A DNA stretch of 64,000 bases from assembly GCA_965215755.1 (NCBI GenBank), contig OZ244119.1:2976001-3040000 (forward strand), written 5' to 3'. This stretch comes from Tectiglobus sp965215755 (lineage in GTDB: Bacteria > Pseudomonadota > Alphaproteobacteria > Rhizobiales > Hyphomicrobiaceae). Positions 1 through 9,137 of this stretch are shown here, in pieces. The notes beneath the pieces were generated by a model. The model ran no database searches. It was given only the letters and a program-made list of their open reading frames with translations, and had not been told where the DNA came from. How positions within the stretch are numbered: position 1 is the first letter of the stretch; each line of letters begins with the position of its first letter. The position numbers and the translations under genes are program-made.

Positions 1-1
1 A

Positions 2-196
2 GATCAGAATGTGCGGACGGATTTGACGTTGGCAGACCGAGTTATTCGTTCGCTGCCGGAAGCGAACGTCTTGTCGGTCGGCAACCGGCACAGTGTCTTC
101 GTGCCGCTTGCCGCTGTTGACCGCGCAATTCGTGATTTGCTGAAGCAGGATCCATTTGCCTTGATTGAACGTTCCGGCTTGGAGGCCGCAGGTTAG
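2..196 (+). CDS. C-terminal end of an unidentified protein (cut by window edge)
   Basis: The reading frame is open from the first bases and ends in TAG nine bases before the adenylating enzyme gene, so this is the tail of a gene that starts outside the window. The 60 or so visible residues (ending LIERSGLEAAG) carry no motif I recognise. Tight spacing and the same strand suggest it is the upstream member of the same operon. The internal ATG at 11 is not needed as a start because the frame stays open to the edge. Confidence 0.6.
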   Translation, partial: DQNVRTDLTLADRVIRSLPEANVLSVGNRHSVFVPLAAVDRAIRDLLKQDPFALIERSGLEAAG

Positions 197-204
197 AGTA
201 CACC

Positions 205-1722
205 ATGGCTCGTGATCCCTTAGAGAGATTTCTGGAAGTCACGGACCGCTATGCCGACCATCCGGCGGTGGTAGAGGGCGAAACCGAAATTTGCTACGGA
301 GAGCTTGCCCGCTTGGCCAATCGCTACGCGTTTCGCATCAATCAGGCTTGCTCGGGCAATGACACTGACAACCGCCGCGTACTGATCTGCCTGCCTAGGG
401 GCGCAGCGGCATATGCGGCCATGTTTGGCACGTTGATGGCTGGCTGCTACTACTCACCGGTGAACATCGATCAACCGCTGCTGCGGCAACAGGCCATTGT
501 GCGAACATTTTCTCCGAACGTGATTATTGGCGCTGCATCTGTTCTGGACAGCCTTGAATTGGATGAAGCAGTCGTCGCGATTGACCCGGATGCGCTATCT
601 GGTGAGGAACTGGCGGTACCCTGCGATCCGCATGGCCTTGCTTACGTGATGTTCACTTCCGGCACGACGGGACAGCCAAAAGGCGTGAAGATTGGCCGTG
701 ATGGCCTTGGCCACTATACGGATTGGGCGATCACTGCGATGGAAGTGCAGCCGTCCGATCGCTGGTCGCAGCACCCCAACATTGGTTTTGATCTGAGCGT
801 CTTGGATATCTACGGGGCGTTATGTGCTGGCGCGACGCTGGTTCCGCTGAACGACCGCAGGGAGCGTCTGCTGCCGGCTGAAGCCATCAAGAAATATCAA
901 CTCAGCATTTGGAATTCAGTGCCGAGTGTCATCGACTTAATGCGGCGCGGTGGACGGATGACGCCTGAGCGGCTTTCAAGCTTGAGGATGGCGACGTTTT
1001 GCGGAGAACCATTGCTGCGAGAACATCTGGAAGTTTTGTTTGAATGTCGCCCGGATATTGCCGTCCACAATACATATGGTCCAACAGAAGCTACTGTCTC
1101 GATGACATTGCTACGCCTCGATGCTGCGAACTATCAGTCGGCCATTGATGCGAGCGTTGCGCTTGGTGAGCCCATTCCCGGCATGATGTTGCTCCTCGAC
1201 GACGGAGAAAGCGGCATGGATGTCGATACCATGGCGGGAAGTATGGAAGGCGAGATCGTGATTGCGGGTCCGCAGGTTTCTCATGGATACTGGAAGTCGG
1301 AAGAGCTGACCCGAGCGGCATTCGGCCAGCTCCAATCGGGTGGCGAGGCTCTACCCTATTATCGCACCGGCGACTGGGCGGTCAGGAAAAATGGGCACGT
1401 TTTCTTTTCGGCACGCATTGACAGGCAGATCAAGATCAAGGGTCACCGTATCGAGCTCAGCGAAATCGAATCCGTCTTGCGAGATGCTGGTGCTGTTGCT
1501 GCATTTGTGACGCTTACAAAGGATCGGATCATTGCTTTCGTGGAATTGCCGGTAACCGTTTCAGCAGCTGACATGAAGGCTGCCTGCACAAATCGATTGC
1601 CCCACTACGCGGTGCCTTCGCACATCGAGGTCTGTTCACAGTTGCCACGCAACAGTAACGACAAGATTGACGCTAAACAATTGTCGGCGAAGGCCGAGGC
1701 AATATCTGGAACGCAACGATGA
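205..1722 (+). CDS. DltA-like amino acid adenylating enzyme (stand-alone A domain)
   Basis: ATP-dependent enzyme expected to adenylate an amino acid and load it on the carrier protein encoded next. Core motifs are all present: P-loop TSGTTGQPKG at 151-160, NTYGPTE at 289-295, YRTGD at 386-390, the hinge RIDRQIKIKGHRIEL at 404-418 and the catalytic lysine of NDKID (K487). The stretch FDLSVLDIYG around 195-204 keeps the Asp (D196) that in A domains holds the substrate amino group, and reads like DltA. FCGEPL near 265-270 places a Cys (C266) where DltA has its D-alanine-selecting Cys. The length of 505 residues matches DltA. DltB and DltD are absent, so the target is probably a sugar and not teichoic acid. 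D-alanine as substrate is inference; another small amino acid is possible. Confidence 0.85.
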   Translation: MARDPLERFLEVTDRYADHPAVVEGETEICYGELARLANRYAFRINQACSGNDTDNRRVLICLPRGAAAYAAMFGTLMAGCYYSPVNIDQPLLRQQAIVRTFSPNVIIGAASVLDSLELDEAVVAIDPDALSGEELAVPCDPHGLAYVMFTSGTTGQPKGVKIGRDGLGHYTDWAITAMEVQPSDRWSQHPNIGFDLSVLDIYGALCAGATLVPLNDRRERLLPAEAIKKYQLSIWNSVPSVIDLMRRGGRMTPERLSSLRMATFCGEPLLREHLEVLFECRPDIAVHNTYGPTEATVSMTLLRLDAANYQSAIDASVALGEPIPGMMLLLDDGESGMDVDTMAGSMEGEIVIAGPQVSHGYWKSEELTRAAFGQLQSGGEALPYYRTGDWAVRKNGHVFFSARIDRQIKIKGHRIELSEIESVLRDAGAVAAFVTLTKDRIIAFVELPVTVSAADMKAACTNRLPHYAVPSHIEVCSQLPRNSNDKIDAKQLSAKAEAISGTQR

Positions 1723-1734
1723 GGAGCCGCCGAC

Positions 1735-2010
1735 TTGCAGCAGCAGAATGAGCCATTGAGTTCTGAACTCGAAATGCAGGAGCAAATCAAGGCTGTCCTA
1801 GTAAATGTGATTGAATCCGGGGGGGGCGCACCGATTGAAGTTAAGACTGACCAAGACCTGCTGGAGAGCGGTGTGCTGGATTCCTTTGGTTATCTTGACT
1901 TTATTTCGGCCCTTGAAAAGGAACTGGACGTCAACATTGACATTGCTTCACTTGATGAGCAGCGCATGGTTTCGATTGCCGGACTTGCGCACGAATTGAC
2001 CAGCAGGTAG
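1735..2010 (+). CDS. Acyl/peptidyl carrier protein (DltC-like)
   Basis: Small acidic carrier protein of 91 residues with the phosphopantetheine attachment motif GVLDSFG; the modified serine would be Ser50. The LDSFG form of the motif is that of D-alanyl carrier protein DltC. The start is a TTG preceded by GAGGAG at a good distance, 12 bases after the adenylating enzyme stop. It would carry the aminoacyl thioester made by the enzyme upstream to one of the two GNAT proteins downstream. Its stop overlaps the next start by one base, so the genes are translationally coupled. A helix-rich C-terminal part follows, as expected for the four-helix ACP fold. Confidence 0.88.
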   Translation: MQQQNEPLSSELEMQEQIKAVLVNVIESGGGAPIEVKTDQDLLESGVLDSFGYLDFISALEKELDVNIDIASLDEQRMVSIAGLAHELTSR

Positions 2011-2603
2011 TGAGCAACACGTCAGTTCTAAACGTCGGCGAGCTTAATGCGGAGCAGAAGCGCACGGCTGCGAGGTTGGTGATCAGTTCCGTGCCGGAAT
2101 ACTATGCTTTGTTTGGAAGAACGGGTGATGCGCTTGTTGCGTCCGTTGTCGAGCAGTTCCAGCTCAATGGCAGCGAACTCAATTTTGGCCAGGCTTTGTT
2201 GGAACGTGGAGAGGTCGTCGGACTTTATTGTGCGCTGATGCAAAATCGCCTGAAATCGGCGCAACTTCTGGGGCTTCGAAAACTAGTGGATACGTCAGAC
2301 GTCGCTAGGGCACGTTTAAAGCAATGTCTGGACCGATACTCAGCTCGTGTCGCGGACCTGCCATCGACTGACGCTTGGTATCTGACACGCATCGCTGTAC
2401 TCGACCGGGCGAAGGGAACAGGGATCGCAGATCAATTAATGTCGATGTTCCTCGAAACCGCGCCCCAGACCTATGCTGCCTCTTTGCATGTTGCGAAGTC
2501 CAATACGCGCGCCATACGCTTCTATCAGCGCCATGGCTTTGCCGTGCAAGAAGTTGGAAATTTCGACTATCTTGCCATGGTGAGGCCAGCAGGAGCTATT
2601 TGA
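2010..2603 (+). CDS. GNAT family N-acyltransferase
   Basis: GCN5-related acyltransferase of 197 residues. Motif A with the pyrophosphate loop is seen as RIAVLDRAKGTGIADQL near 130-146, and the motif B region NTRAIRFYQRHGF near 168-180. GTG start overlapping the carrier protein stop by one base. GNAT proteins use acyl-CoA or acyl-ACP donors. The overlap with a carrier protein gene suggests that this one may take its acyl or aminoacyl group from that carrier and pass it to an amino sugar. The substrate is not shown by the sequence. The N-terminal 100 residues are not typical of the family and may bind the partner. Confidence 0.8.
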   Translation: MSNTSVLNVGELNAEQKRTAARLVISSVPEYYALFGRTGDALVASVVEQFQLNGSELNFGQALLERGEVVGLYCALMQNRLKSAQLLGLRKLVDTSDVARARLKQCLDRYSARVADLPSTDAWYLTRIAVLDRAKGTGIADQLMSMFLETAPQTYAASLHVAKSNTRAIRFYQRHGFAVQEVGNFDYLAMVRPAGAI

Positions 2604-2604
2604 C

Positions 2605-3252
2605 ATGACACAGGCAACACATTCGGGTAGCAACTTCCCAAATTACCGGCGAGCAACCGTTACCGGGAGCAAGGTCTTTCTCCGACCTCTAGAACGCGAA
2701 GATGTCGACGATGACTATCTCGACTGGGTCAACGATCAGCAGCTGACTACGTATATCCTGGCGGCGGGCTTTCCGACAAACCGCGACCGAGCAATGAGCT
2801 ACTTCGAGGCATCGCAGCCACCCAACGCAGTGTTCTTTGCCGTTTGTGATCTCGAGACCGGAACCCATATCGGCAATGCACGCCTCAGTCTTATCGATTG
2901 GATAAACCGGGTGGCGACGTATGGTCGGTTGATCGGCCACTCGGATTATCGAGGTCAAGGATATGGTTCGGACGCGCTCGTCCAATTGTTGCGGTTCGGA
3001 TTTCATCATCTCGGGTTAAACCGCATTTGGAGTTCAGCAGTGACGTCAAACGATGGCTCACTTAGCAGCAATGACAAAGTCGGCATGACTAGGGAAGGTG
3101 TGCTGCGGGAGTACGTCTACGCCGACGGTCAGTTTCATGACACGATCGTTCTCGCCATGTTGCGCAGTGACTTTGATCGGCTTCATGGTGGCCCTGGCAA
3201 GTGGGCAGAACATGAGCGTGCCATTCGTGCTGCAAGGGCTGCGAAACGTTAG
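2605..3252 (+). CDS. GNAT N-acetyltransferase, RimJ/RimL- or PseH-like
   Basis: A 215-residue GNAT protein of the RimJ/RimL type, starting one base after the preceding stop. An N-terminal VFLRPLEREDVDD segment, a central YGRLIGHSDYRGQGYGSDA motif (Q/R-x-x-G-x-G acetyl-CoA loop) and the C-terminal KVGMTREGVLREYVY element are all typical. In polysaccharide loci such proteins (PseH, WecD and similar) acetylate amino groups of nucleotide sugars. With two GNATs in a row, one may use acetyl-CoA and the other the aminoacyl carrier protein; which is which cannot be decided here. Confidence 0.82.
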   Translation: MTQATHSGSNFPNYRRATVTGSKVFLRPLEREDVDDDYLDWVNDQQLTTYILAAGFPTNRDRAMSYFEASQPPNAVFFAVCDLETGTHIGNARLSLIDWINRVATYGRLIGHSDYRGQGYGSDALVQLLRFGFHHLGLNRIWSSAVTSNDGSLSSNDKVGMTREGVLREYVYADGQFHDTIVLAMLRSDFDRLHGGPGKWAEHERAIRAARAAKR

Positions 3253-3289
3253 ATGCCGCGTAGCCTGACGAGTTGCGCCCCTGCACGTC

Positions 3290-4621
3290 ATGGCCTTTTG
3301 GGATAACTCTAAAATGCTACACAGTGAAACAAGCGACGCGGGTCGGCGCATGTACGGTATGCTGAGCGCGTTGTGGCCGATGCACAGGACAATCAACTGC
3401 GAAGGTTTGGACCGCGCCATTGAGATGTGTTCCGAGTATCTCGGTGAGACGGGTCTAGCAACCCATCATTATGCGCCCGGCTCAGAAGTTCTGACCTGGA
3501 TCGTGCCGGAGCGCTACCACGTACATGAGGCATGGCTAGACGTTGGTGGCAAACGGATTGCAGACTTTAATCAGAACCCATTGCATCTGCTGTCATACTC
3601 TTTGCCTTGGGACTTTGATGGCACGCTGGGGGAAGTTCGGGACCACATCTGGTCCCGCGAAGACATGCCGGACGTGATCCCGTGGGAGTTTAAATACTAT
3701 GAGCGATCCTATGGTTTTTGTGTCCGACACCAAGATATTGTGGGCCTCGCAGACGATACACCGGTGAAAGCCAAAATCGATGTTACTTTCGGATCTGAGC
3801 CAATGGCTGTTGGAGAGGTCCACCTGCCTGGCGAGTCGAGTGAGGATGTTCTGTTTTTGACCAACATCTGTCATCCGTACCAAGTGAACGACAGTATCGC
3901 TGGACTTGTCGTTGGATTGGAGATGGCGTGTGAATTGGCCACCCGGACGAAACGCAAGCACGGCTTCAGGCTCCTGATCGTACCGGAAACAATCGGGACG
4001 ATTGCATGGTTTCACCATAATCCTGAGAAAGTCGAGTCGATCCGACATGCCTGGTTCTGTGAAATGGTCGGCCACGACAACAGCTTCATCCTGCAATTGT
4101 CGCGTCAGGGCGACGCCCTCATCGACCGGGCCTTCCTGTCGGTACTGCGGGGGCATCGCGATCATGGTGAAGTACGTACAGGACCGTTTCGCAAGGTTGT
4201 CGCAAGTGACGAAGTTATTAGCAATGGTCCAGGTTATGACATTCCAACGCCGTCGTTGACGCGCTGGCCTTATGCGGAATACCACACCAGTAATGATAAT
4301 CCGGATATCATTAGACCGGAGAACCTAAAAGAAGCACTCGAGGTCTGCATGGGTGTGTGGGATGCGCTTGAGGAAAACTATTATCCACGCCGGACGTTCC
4401 GAGGACCGGTGATGCTTTCACGCTACGGGTTGTGGGTCGATTGGCGTGAGGATTGGAACCTCAATCTCAAGACCGAAGCGATTATGTTCAATCTTGAAGG
4501 CAACAAATCGTTGATCGACATCGCCTATGAACTAGAGCTGCCGATCAATACGGTGCGGACTTACTTGGACCGCTTTGCCGACGCCGGGTTGATCGAAAAG
4601 CTTCCGCTATCCGCTCCGTAA
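3290..4621 (+). CDS. DUF4910/DUF2172-type aminopeptidase-fold protein with C-terminal winged helix
   Basis: A 443-residue protein of the M28-like aminopeptidase-domain group that recurs in surface-polysaccharide clusters. Candidate metal ligands are H195 with D201 (CHPYQVNDSIAG), E233 (VPETIG), E258 (CEMVGHD) and H332 (YHTSNDNPD), in the order expected for an M28 zinc centre. The last 50 residues (SLIDIAYELELPINTVRTYLDRF) look like a winged helix-turn-helix. Start ATG at 3290; a second ATG eight codons later is also possible and neither has a strong ribosome site. Its real reaction is unknown to me. The aminoacylation genes upstream make hydrolysis or transfer of an aminoacyl amide a reasonable guess. 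Confidence 0.75.
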   Translation: MAFWDNSKMLHSETSDAGRRMYGMLSALWPMHRTINCEGLDRAIEMCSEYLGETGLATHHYAPGSEVLTWIVPERYHVHEAWLDVGGKRIADFNQNPLHLLSYSLPWDFDGTLGEVRDHIWSREDMPDVIPWEFKYYERSYGFCVRHQDIVGLADDTPVKAKIDVTFGSEPMAVGEVHLPGESSEDVLFLTNICHPYQVNDSIAGLVVGLEMACELATRTKRKHGFRLLIVPETIGTIAWFHHNPEKVESIRHAWFCEMVGHDNSFILQLSRQGDALIDRAFLSVLRGHRDHGEVRTGPFRKVVASDEVISNGPGYDIPTPSLTRWPYAEYHTSNDNPDIIRPENLKEALEVCMGVWDALEENYYPRRTFRGPVMLSRYGLWVDWREDWNLNLKTEAIMFNLEGNKSLIDIAYELELPINTVRTYLDRFADAGLIEKLPLSAP

Positions 4622-4866
4622 GTTCTTTCTTATGCCTGAAGTTAGTTAATAATACAACTTGCTTCAGTATGAATTCTAGGAGCCAACTCATAACTCTGTA
4701 ATAACGATTTGACAGGCTGCGCCAATCAAATTTGGCAGTAAGCCACAAAAAGATAATATTACTTTCACGAACGCTGACAGGCTAGCAGAGAAACGGTCTT
4801 TCAGTAGAAATGAAATAGGTAAATGATACCTGTATATCAAAACAGCCACTCGGACCCGGAAATCAA

Positions 4867-6708
4867 ATGTGCGGAATAGCTGGAATACTCGAACTCAAAA
4901 ACTCTAGTACCCTGGCGGCACAACTTGAGCAGCTACTGCCGCTATTGGCACATAGAGGACCGGACGGCTCAGGTATAGCCTTATCAACAAATGTCGGTTT
5001 TGCTCATACTAGACTCTCAATACTTGGCGTTGGATCGGCTGCAGCCAAACAGCCTGTAAATAAAAACAACGATCTTCTTACATTTAATGGTGAAATATAC
5101 AACTACCGCGAGCTTGGTGCATCCTTGCGTCACGAAGGCTTTCGGCTGTCTGGCGAAAGCGATACGGAAGTGCTCTTTTTATGTCTAAGACATTGGGGTG
5201 TTGAACGCACCCTCTCTAAGATTGATGGAATGTTCGCTTTCGCATGGTACTGCGGTCAGAGGAAGACGCTGACCCTAGCAAGAGATCCACTAGGCGAAAA
5301 GCCACTCTATTGGTCGAAGAATGGAAAAAGATTCGTATTCGCTTCCGAGATTAAGGCTATTGTTGCAATAGATGGCTTTGATGCAAAACCAAATTTAGCC
5401 CGAATGGATGATCTGCTCTTTACTTCGAAAGTCAATGGGACTGAAACAGCATTTAAGGACGTCTTTGAGATTGAGCCCGGTGCGTATCTCTCAGTGTCCG
5501 GTACTGGGCAGATTGCGACGCATCAATACTGGCGCCTCGAAGATGCGTTATGTGCAAGAGTCCATGATCCTGGCGAATCCATAGCTTCCCAAACTATGCA
5601 ACTTGTTGATCAAGCAATTCGCTCGCGTCGGATCTCAGACGTCCCCATTGGCGTGCTTCTGTCTGGAGGTATCGATTCCAACACGATTGTGGAGCGACTA
5701 GCTTCCCAATCGCCGACATCAAAAGTTAAGCTCTTTTTTGCATCAAATCAAAACTCTGAAGTGTCTGAGAAGCCCGACGTCGATATTTTCTTACGTTTTC
5801 TGACCAAAAAATACCCGGAATGGCATGCTGATCTCGATATTGGACTTGTTGATTTTGAGAGGTACTTTGAAGTTCTTAAGTGGATTACTTGGAACTATGA
5901 CGAGCCCATTCAATTTCAGAATACTCCACTTCTTTCGAATATCTGTGCTCGGGCACACGATAATGGAGTAAAAGTGCTACTGTCAGGGGAGGGGTCCGAT
6001 GAGATCTTTATGGGATATGACCGATTTCTACGGACTGCCAAAGAATTAGACTTGGCATGCGACCGCCATCAGGAACTATCAATTCTTTATTTCGGTGGTG
6101 GGCAGCATAGTGTTGACGTTGTAGACTCCCTAACGTCTGCGGTTTCCGACGGTGCTGAAGCAACGCAACCCTGGCGATGGCTTGATGGCTATCTGCAGAC
6201 CGGAATCGATATTGATCAGCTCCAATCGATATTCAGCCAGAAGTACAGAATGCAAACGCTTTTGCAACGCCAGGACCGGGTTGGAATGGCACACAGCATA
6301 GAAATTCGGGTGCCTTTTTTGAAGCCAGGCCTGGTAAAGTGGGCGAATAGTCTATCCAGCGTGCGAAAAATGAACGCAAAAAACGGTGAAACAAAGATTT
6401 GCTTACGCAGCGCGATGCAAAATAGTCTGCCTGAGCGAATTCTATCCAAACCAAAGGATGGCTTTCCTTCCGATATGATGCTTTGGCTAGGCCAGCCTAT
6501 TATTCAACCTGTGGCAGAGCGTTTAATTTTGTCCAAGGACAGCTTCTCGATGAATTACTTGAATGCGGACGCTGTCAAGAAGTTGCTAGCGGATCATTTT
6601 CGGAATAGAAGGCGTTTGGATACTTTGCTTTGGATGCTAATCTCTCTTGAGATTTGGCATGACACATTTTGGCTGGACCGTCGTCCGGAAAACTGCAGCA
6701 CCATATAG
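4867..6708 (+). CDS. asnB: Asparagine synthase (glutamine-hydrolysing)
   Basis: AsnB-type enzyme of 613 residues. It begins MCGIAG, so Cys2 is available as the glutaminase nucleophile; HRGPDG near 29-34 and FNGEIYN near 73-79 complete the class II amidotransferase domain. SGGIDS at 266-271 is the ATP-pyrophosphatase loop of the synthetase domain, followed by LLSGEGSDEIF. In glycan loci such enzymes often amidate a uronic acid or other carboxyl group instead of aspartate, so the substrate is uncertain. A 245-base AT-rich leader separates it from the upstream operon, and the gene is visibly richer in A/T codons than its upstream neighbours, which hints at separate acquisition. Confidence 0.88.
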   Translation: MCGIAGILELKNSSTLAAQLEQLLPLLAHRGPDGSGIALSTNVGFAHTRLSILGVGSAAAKQPVNKNNDLLTFNGEIYNYRELGASLRHEGFRLSGESDTEVLFLCLRHWGVERTLSKIDGMFAFAWYCGQRKTLTLARDPLGEKPLYWSKNGKRFVFASEIKAIVAIDGFDAKPNLARMDDLLFTSKVNGTETAFKDVFEIEPGAYLSVSGTGQIATHQYWRLEDALCARVHDPGESIASQTMQLVDQAIRSRRISDVPIGVLLSGGIDSNTIVERLASQSPTSKVKLFFASNQNSEVSEKPDVDIFLRFLTKKYPEWHADLDIGLVDFERYFEVLKWITWNYDEPIQFQNTPLLSNICARAHDNGVKVLLSGEGSDEIFMGYDRFLRTAKELDLACDRHQELSILYFGGGQHSVDVVDSLTSAVSDGAEATQPWRWLDGYLQTGIDIDQLQSIFSQKYRMQTLLQRQDRVGMAHSIEIRVPFLKPGLVKWANSLSSVRKMNAKNGETKICLRSAMQNSLPERILSKPKDGFPSDMMLWLGQPIIQPVAERLILSKDSFSMNYLNADAVKKLLADHFRNRRRLDTLLWMLISLEIWHDTFWLDRRPENCSTI

Positions 6709-7047
6709 CCCTAGCCTTTTTTGACTGTTCTCATCCGGAGTGGTGGTGTTGGTCGATTTATGTCCTCGTAGACGATAGCACAAGGTTGCAATGCCTGCCG
6801 GCTGACACTTTGCTTTGCAGAGTTTGGTGCACAAATCGTGATTGTAATTGGAGGTAAACAGGCCTGGGGCAAATGACTTGAAAGTACTGCTATTCGAGGT
6901 GACATAGAATGCACGGCGACTATCCTCTGCATCTTATAAAGTAGACTCCAATATGGAAGCTCGACTTGCGCAACGCTTTTTAAGTGACGACCACTGGATG
7001 AAGGGAAAGTGAATGCGTTATCTTAGTGCGACACAGGACGCGGACAA
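6709..7047 (+). other. Intergenic region, no gene recognised
   Basis: I see no convincing gene, RNA or repeat here. Short open frames on both strands lack ribosome sites and family motifs. It probably holds the promoter of the following large gene, but no clear -35/-10 pair stands out. Confidence 0.4.
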
Positions 7048-8961
7048 GTGAAGTTGAATGTCTTAGTAGAATCAATGGACGCGGTTGCATTGGCTCGTGC
7101 GCAATGCGGGGATCAGAATATTTATTGGTACTCGACATCTCCTTTCGTCTATGAAGCGCTCGCGAGTCAGAATCAGTCGGTAAAGTGGCTAGAGGACTTT
7201 GCGAGTCAAAAGGTTGCGGATGCATGCGGGTTGGTGTCTCTGTCTACTGTGGCAAAATTCGAAGCGGAGTGGCGTAAACTTGGGAACGAACTCAACTGGC
7301 ACTGGTTAGACCGTTTTCTGGCCATTCGGTTGCACAGATTGATTACAGTTTTAGCTTACAAGCAGTACTTGCTCGCAAACTGGGTACAAACGACTCCAGG
7401 ACGTAAAATAGTTGTTGGCCACCCAGCATTATTGGGTAATGCGGAACAGGGAGGCGTGATTGAGCAATTTGAGACCTTGTTTTCTGTGTTGGCGAGGGAA
7501 GCATGGGCTCACGAAACTGAGTTGATCTGCGAGGAACGGTACGACAAGACTTATCTGTACAAATATATAGATCAGCCATCGTGGACTGGTCGTGTTCTAT
7601 CGTTCTCTGACACATCGGTCTCGCAACTTGTGTGGCGAAGTTGGAGCCATTTGTTAAGACAAAAACAATTTTCTTTATCGAGGGCTCATTTAAGGATCAT
7701 TGTCGGGCGTGAGAATGAGACAATTCGTGAGATGCTACCTCATTTGATTGCTCGGCGATGCAGTATAGAGGGTGCTCCCACTCTTCCTGCATTCTCGGCG
7801 GGGAATAGAAATAACCCTGTAGATGAAGACCGACTCAGCAGCAACCTAATGGAAGCAGCGCTGGAACAGAACCTACCGAGTTCAATTGCGGCGATTGCAC
7901 CGATCGTAGCGGCACGCTTTGATAATTTATGTCGTTGGCTCGTACCTGCGCGCGAAGCAGCCGGCAAGTCGGTACAGGCTATGCGGATTCGTAAATCCGA
8001 GAAAACAGTTTATATCACCAATTCAGTAGGCTCGCTTAAGCAACATGCATTTGCAGCTGCACTGGCGGCTTCGGAAGTGCCAATCGTAGTGGTGCAGCAC
8101 GGTGTGTCAGCAGGCCTGACCAAATATCATGCCCCCATTGCCAGAATCGCGGAGCCGCCAAGTGGCGATGTCTATTTGGTTGCCACTGAGCATGCCGCTG
8201 AATTCTTAAATATTGCCGCGGCACCTAACGCTGCAAACCAGACGTCGACAGTGAACAGGGCTATTGGTTTAAGCGCTGCTACGAGACAAACACCGCGGAG
8301 TATTTTTCAGAGACTTATAGTCCGCGCTCAGATTGGTGTGGGCTCGTCTGATAGGGTTGTTTTATATGTTCCTTCAGCTTTGCAGAACAATCTTATTCTC
8401 AATCCCTACTCCACGATTGACCGCAATATATTCCAGAGGATGAAGACCATCATACGCGAGGTCCTTCCAGAAGTGTCGGGCGTTCCTGTTGTGAAGCTCT
8501 ACAGCACGAGGAGGTACAGGGATCCTGATCCGTTTCGTGATAGAGACAATTCCAAAGTCAAGATCTTATCTGCAGGCGATTTTCGTTACATGCGGACAGC
8601 GGCTGATATGATTATTGTAGAATCAGCCTTGAGTACGCTGGGATGGGCGTTTGGTTCAGACAAGCCTATGATATTTGTTTATGATCCGTCCTTTCCAATC
8701 GATGATGAAGTGATTGAGCACCTCAAACAATCTATATTTTTTGTCACTGTGAATGGATCAAAGTGGTCAAGTGATCTACTTAATCTGCTCAACCAACCAG
8801 AGTCGAAACTAATGCAACGCTGGACAGAAATGAAAACGGCTCGCGACCATTTCACACAGAACTATATATTCGGTCCCAGATCGCCGGGTAGAAATGGTGC
8901 GGAGAATGTCTTGGAATTTCTTGATCAAGTGGTGGCTTCAGGGCCGTCTCTTGCCCGCTAA
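7048..8961 (+). CDS. Probable GT-B-like surface glycan glycosyltransferase (uncharacterised)
   Basis: A 637-residue soluble protein with no signal peptide. The C-terminal half resembles the fold shared by capsule and CDP-glycerol-type transferases: VYITNSVGSL near 321, VVVQHGVSAG at 348-356, VVLYVPSAL near 435 and the VESALSTLGWAFGSDKP block near 530, the usual place of a donor-binding helix. The N-terminal half is unfamiliar. The start is a GTG; no ATG fits better. The gene is AT-rich compared with the flanking glycan genes and ends just before the insertion element. I infer a role in polymer assembly from motif resemblance and context only. Confidence 0.55.
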   Translation: MKLNVLVESMDAVALARAQCGDQNIYWYSTSPFVYEALASQNQSVKWLEDFASQKVADACGLVSLSTVAKFEAEWRKLGNELNWHWLDRFLAIRLHRLITVLAYKQYLLANWVQTTPGRKIVVGHPALLGNAEQGGVIEQFETLFSVLAREAWAHETELICEERYDKTYLYKYIDQPSWTGRVLSFSDTSVSQLVWRSWSHLLRQKQFSLSRAHLRIIVGRENETIREMLPHLIARRCSIEGAPTLPAFSAGNRNNPVDEDRLSSNLMEAALEQNLPSSIAAIAPIVAARFDNLCRWLVPAREAAGKSVQAMRIRKSEKTVYITNSVGSLKQHAFAAALAASEVPIVVVQHGVSAGLTKYHAPIARIAEPPSGDVYLVATEHAAEFLNIAAAPNAANQTSTVNRAIGLSAATRQTPRSIFQRLIVRAQIGVGSSDRVVLYVPSALQNNLILNPYSTIDRNIFQRMKTIIREVLPEVSGVPVVKLYSTRRYRDPDPFRDRDNSKVKILSAGDFRYMRTAADMIIVESALSTLGWAFGSDKPMIFVYDPSFPIDDEVIEHLKQSIFFVTVNGSKWSSDLLNLLNQPESKLMQRWTEMKTARDHFTQNYIFGPRSPGRNGAENVLEFLDQVVASGPSLAR

Positions 8962-9056
8962 TCCAAGACGAGCCGATGTTATTGTTCCCATGCACTTTAC
9001 TAACCGAGCAATACGCCCAAGTTTGACTGATGATAACAAGCGTTTGCAATAGGATG

Positions 9057-9071
9057 TGACCTGCTTCCCTG
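9057..9071 (+). repeat. IS left terminal inverted repeat
   Basis: TGACCTGCTTCCCTG, matching the inverted right end at 12 of 15 positions. Confidence 0.8.
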
Positions 9072-9137
9072 AAACTGGACCGGTGAATCATGGAAAATTC
9101 TCGATTAGCGGCTTGGCCGCGCGAGCGAGGAAAAACG

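Noticed and set aside
3593..4285. 230-codon minus-strand frame opposite the aminopeptidase-fold gene
   Set aside because: Antisense shadow; no start signal or family resemblance.
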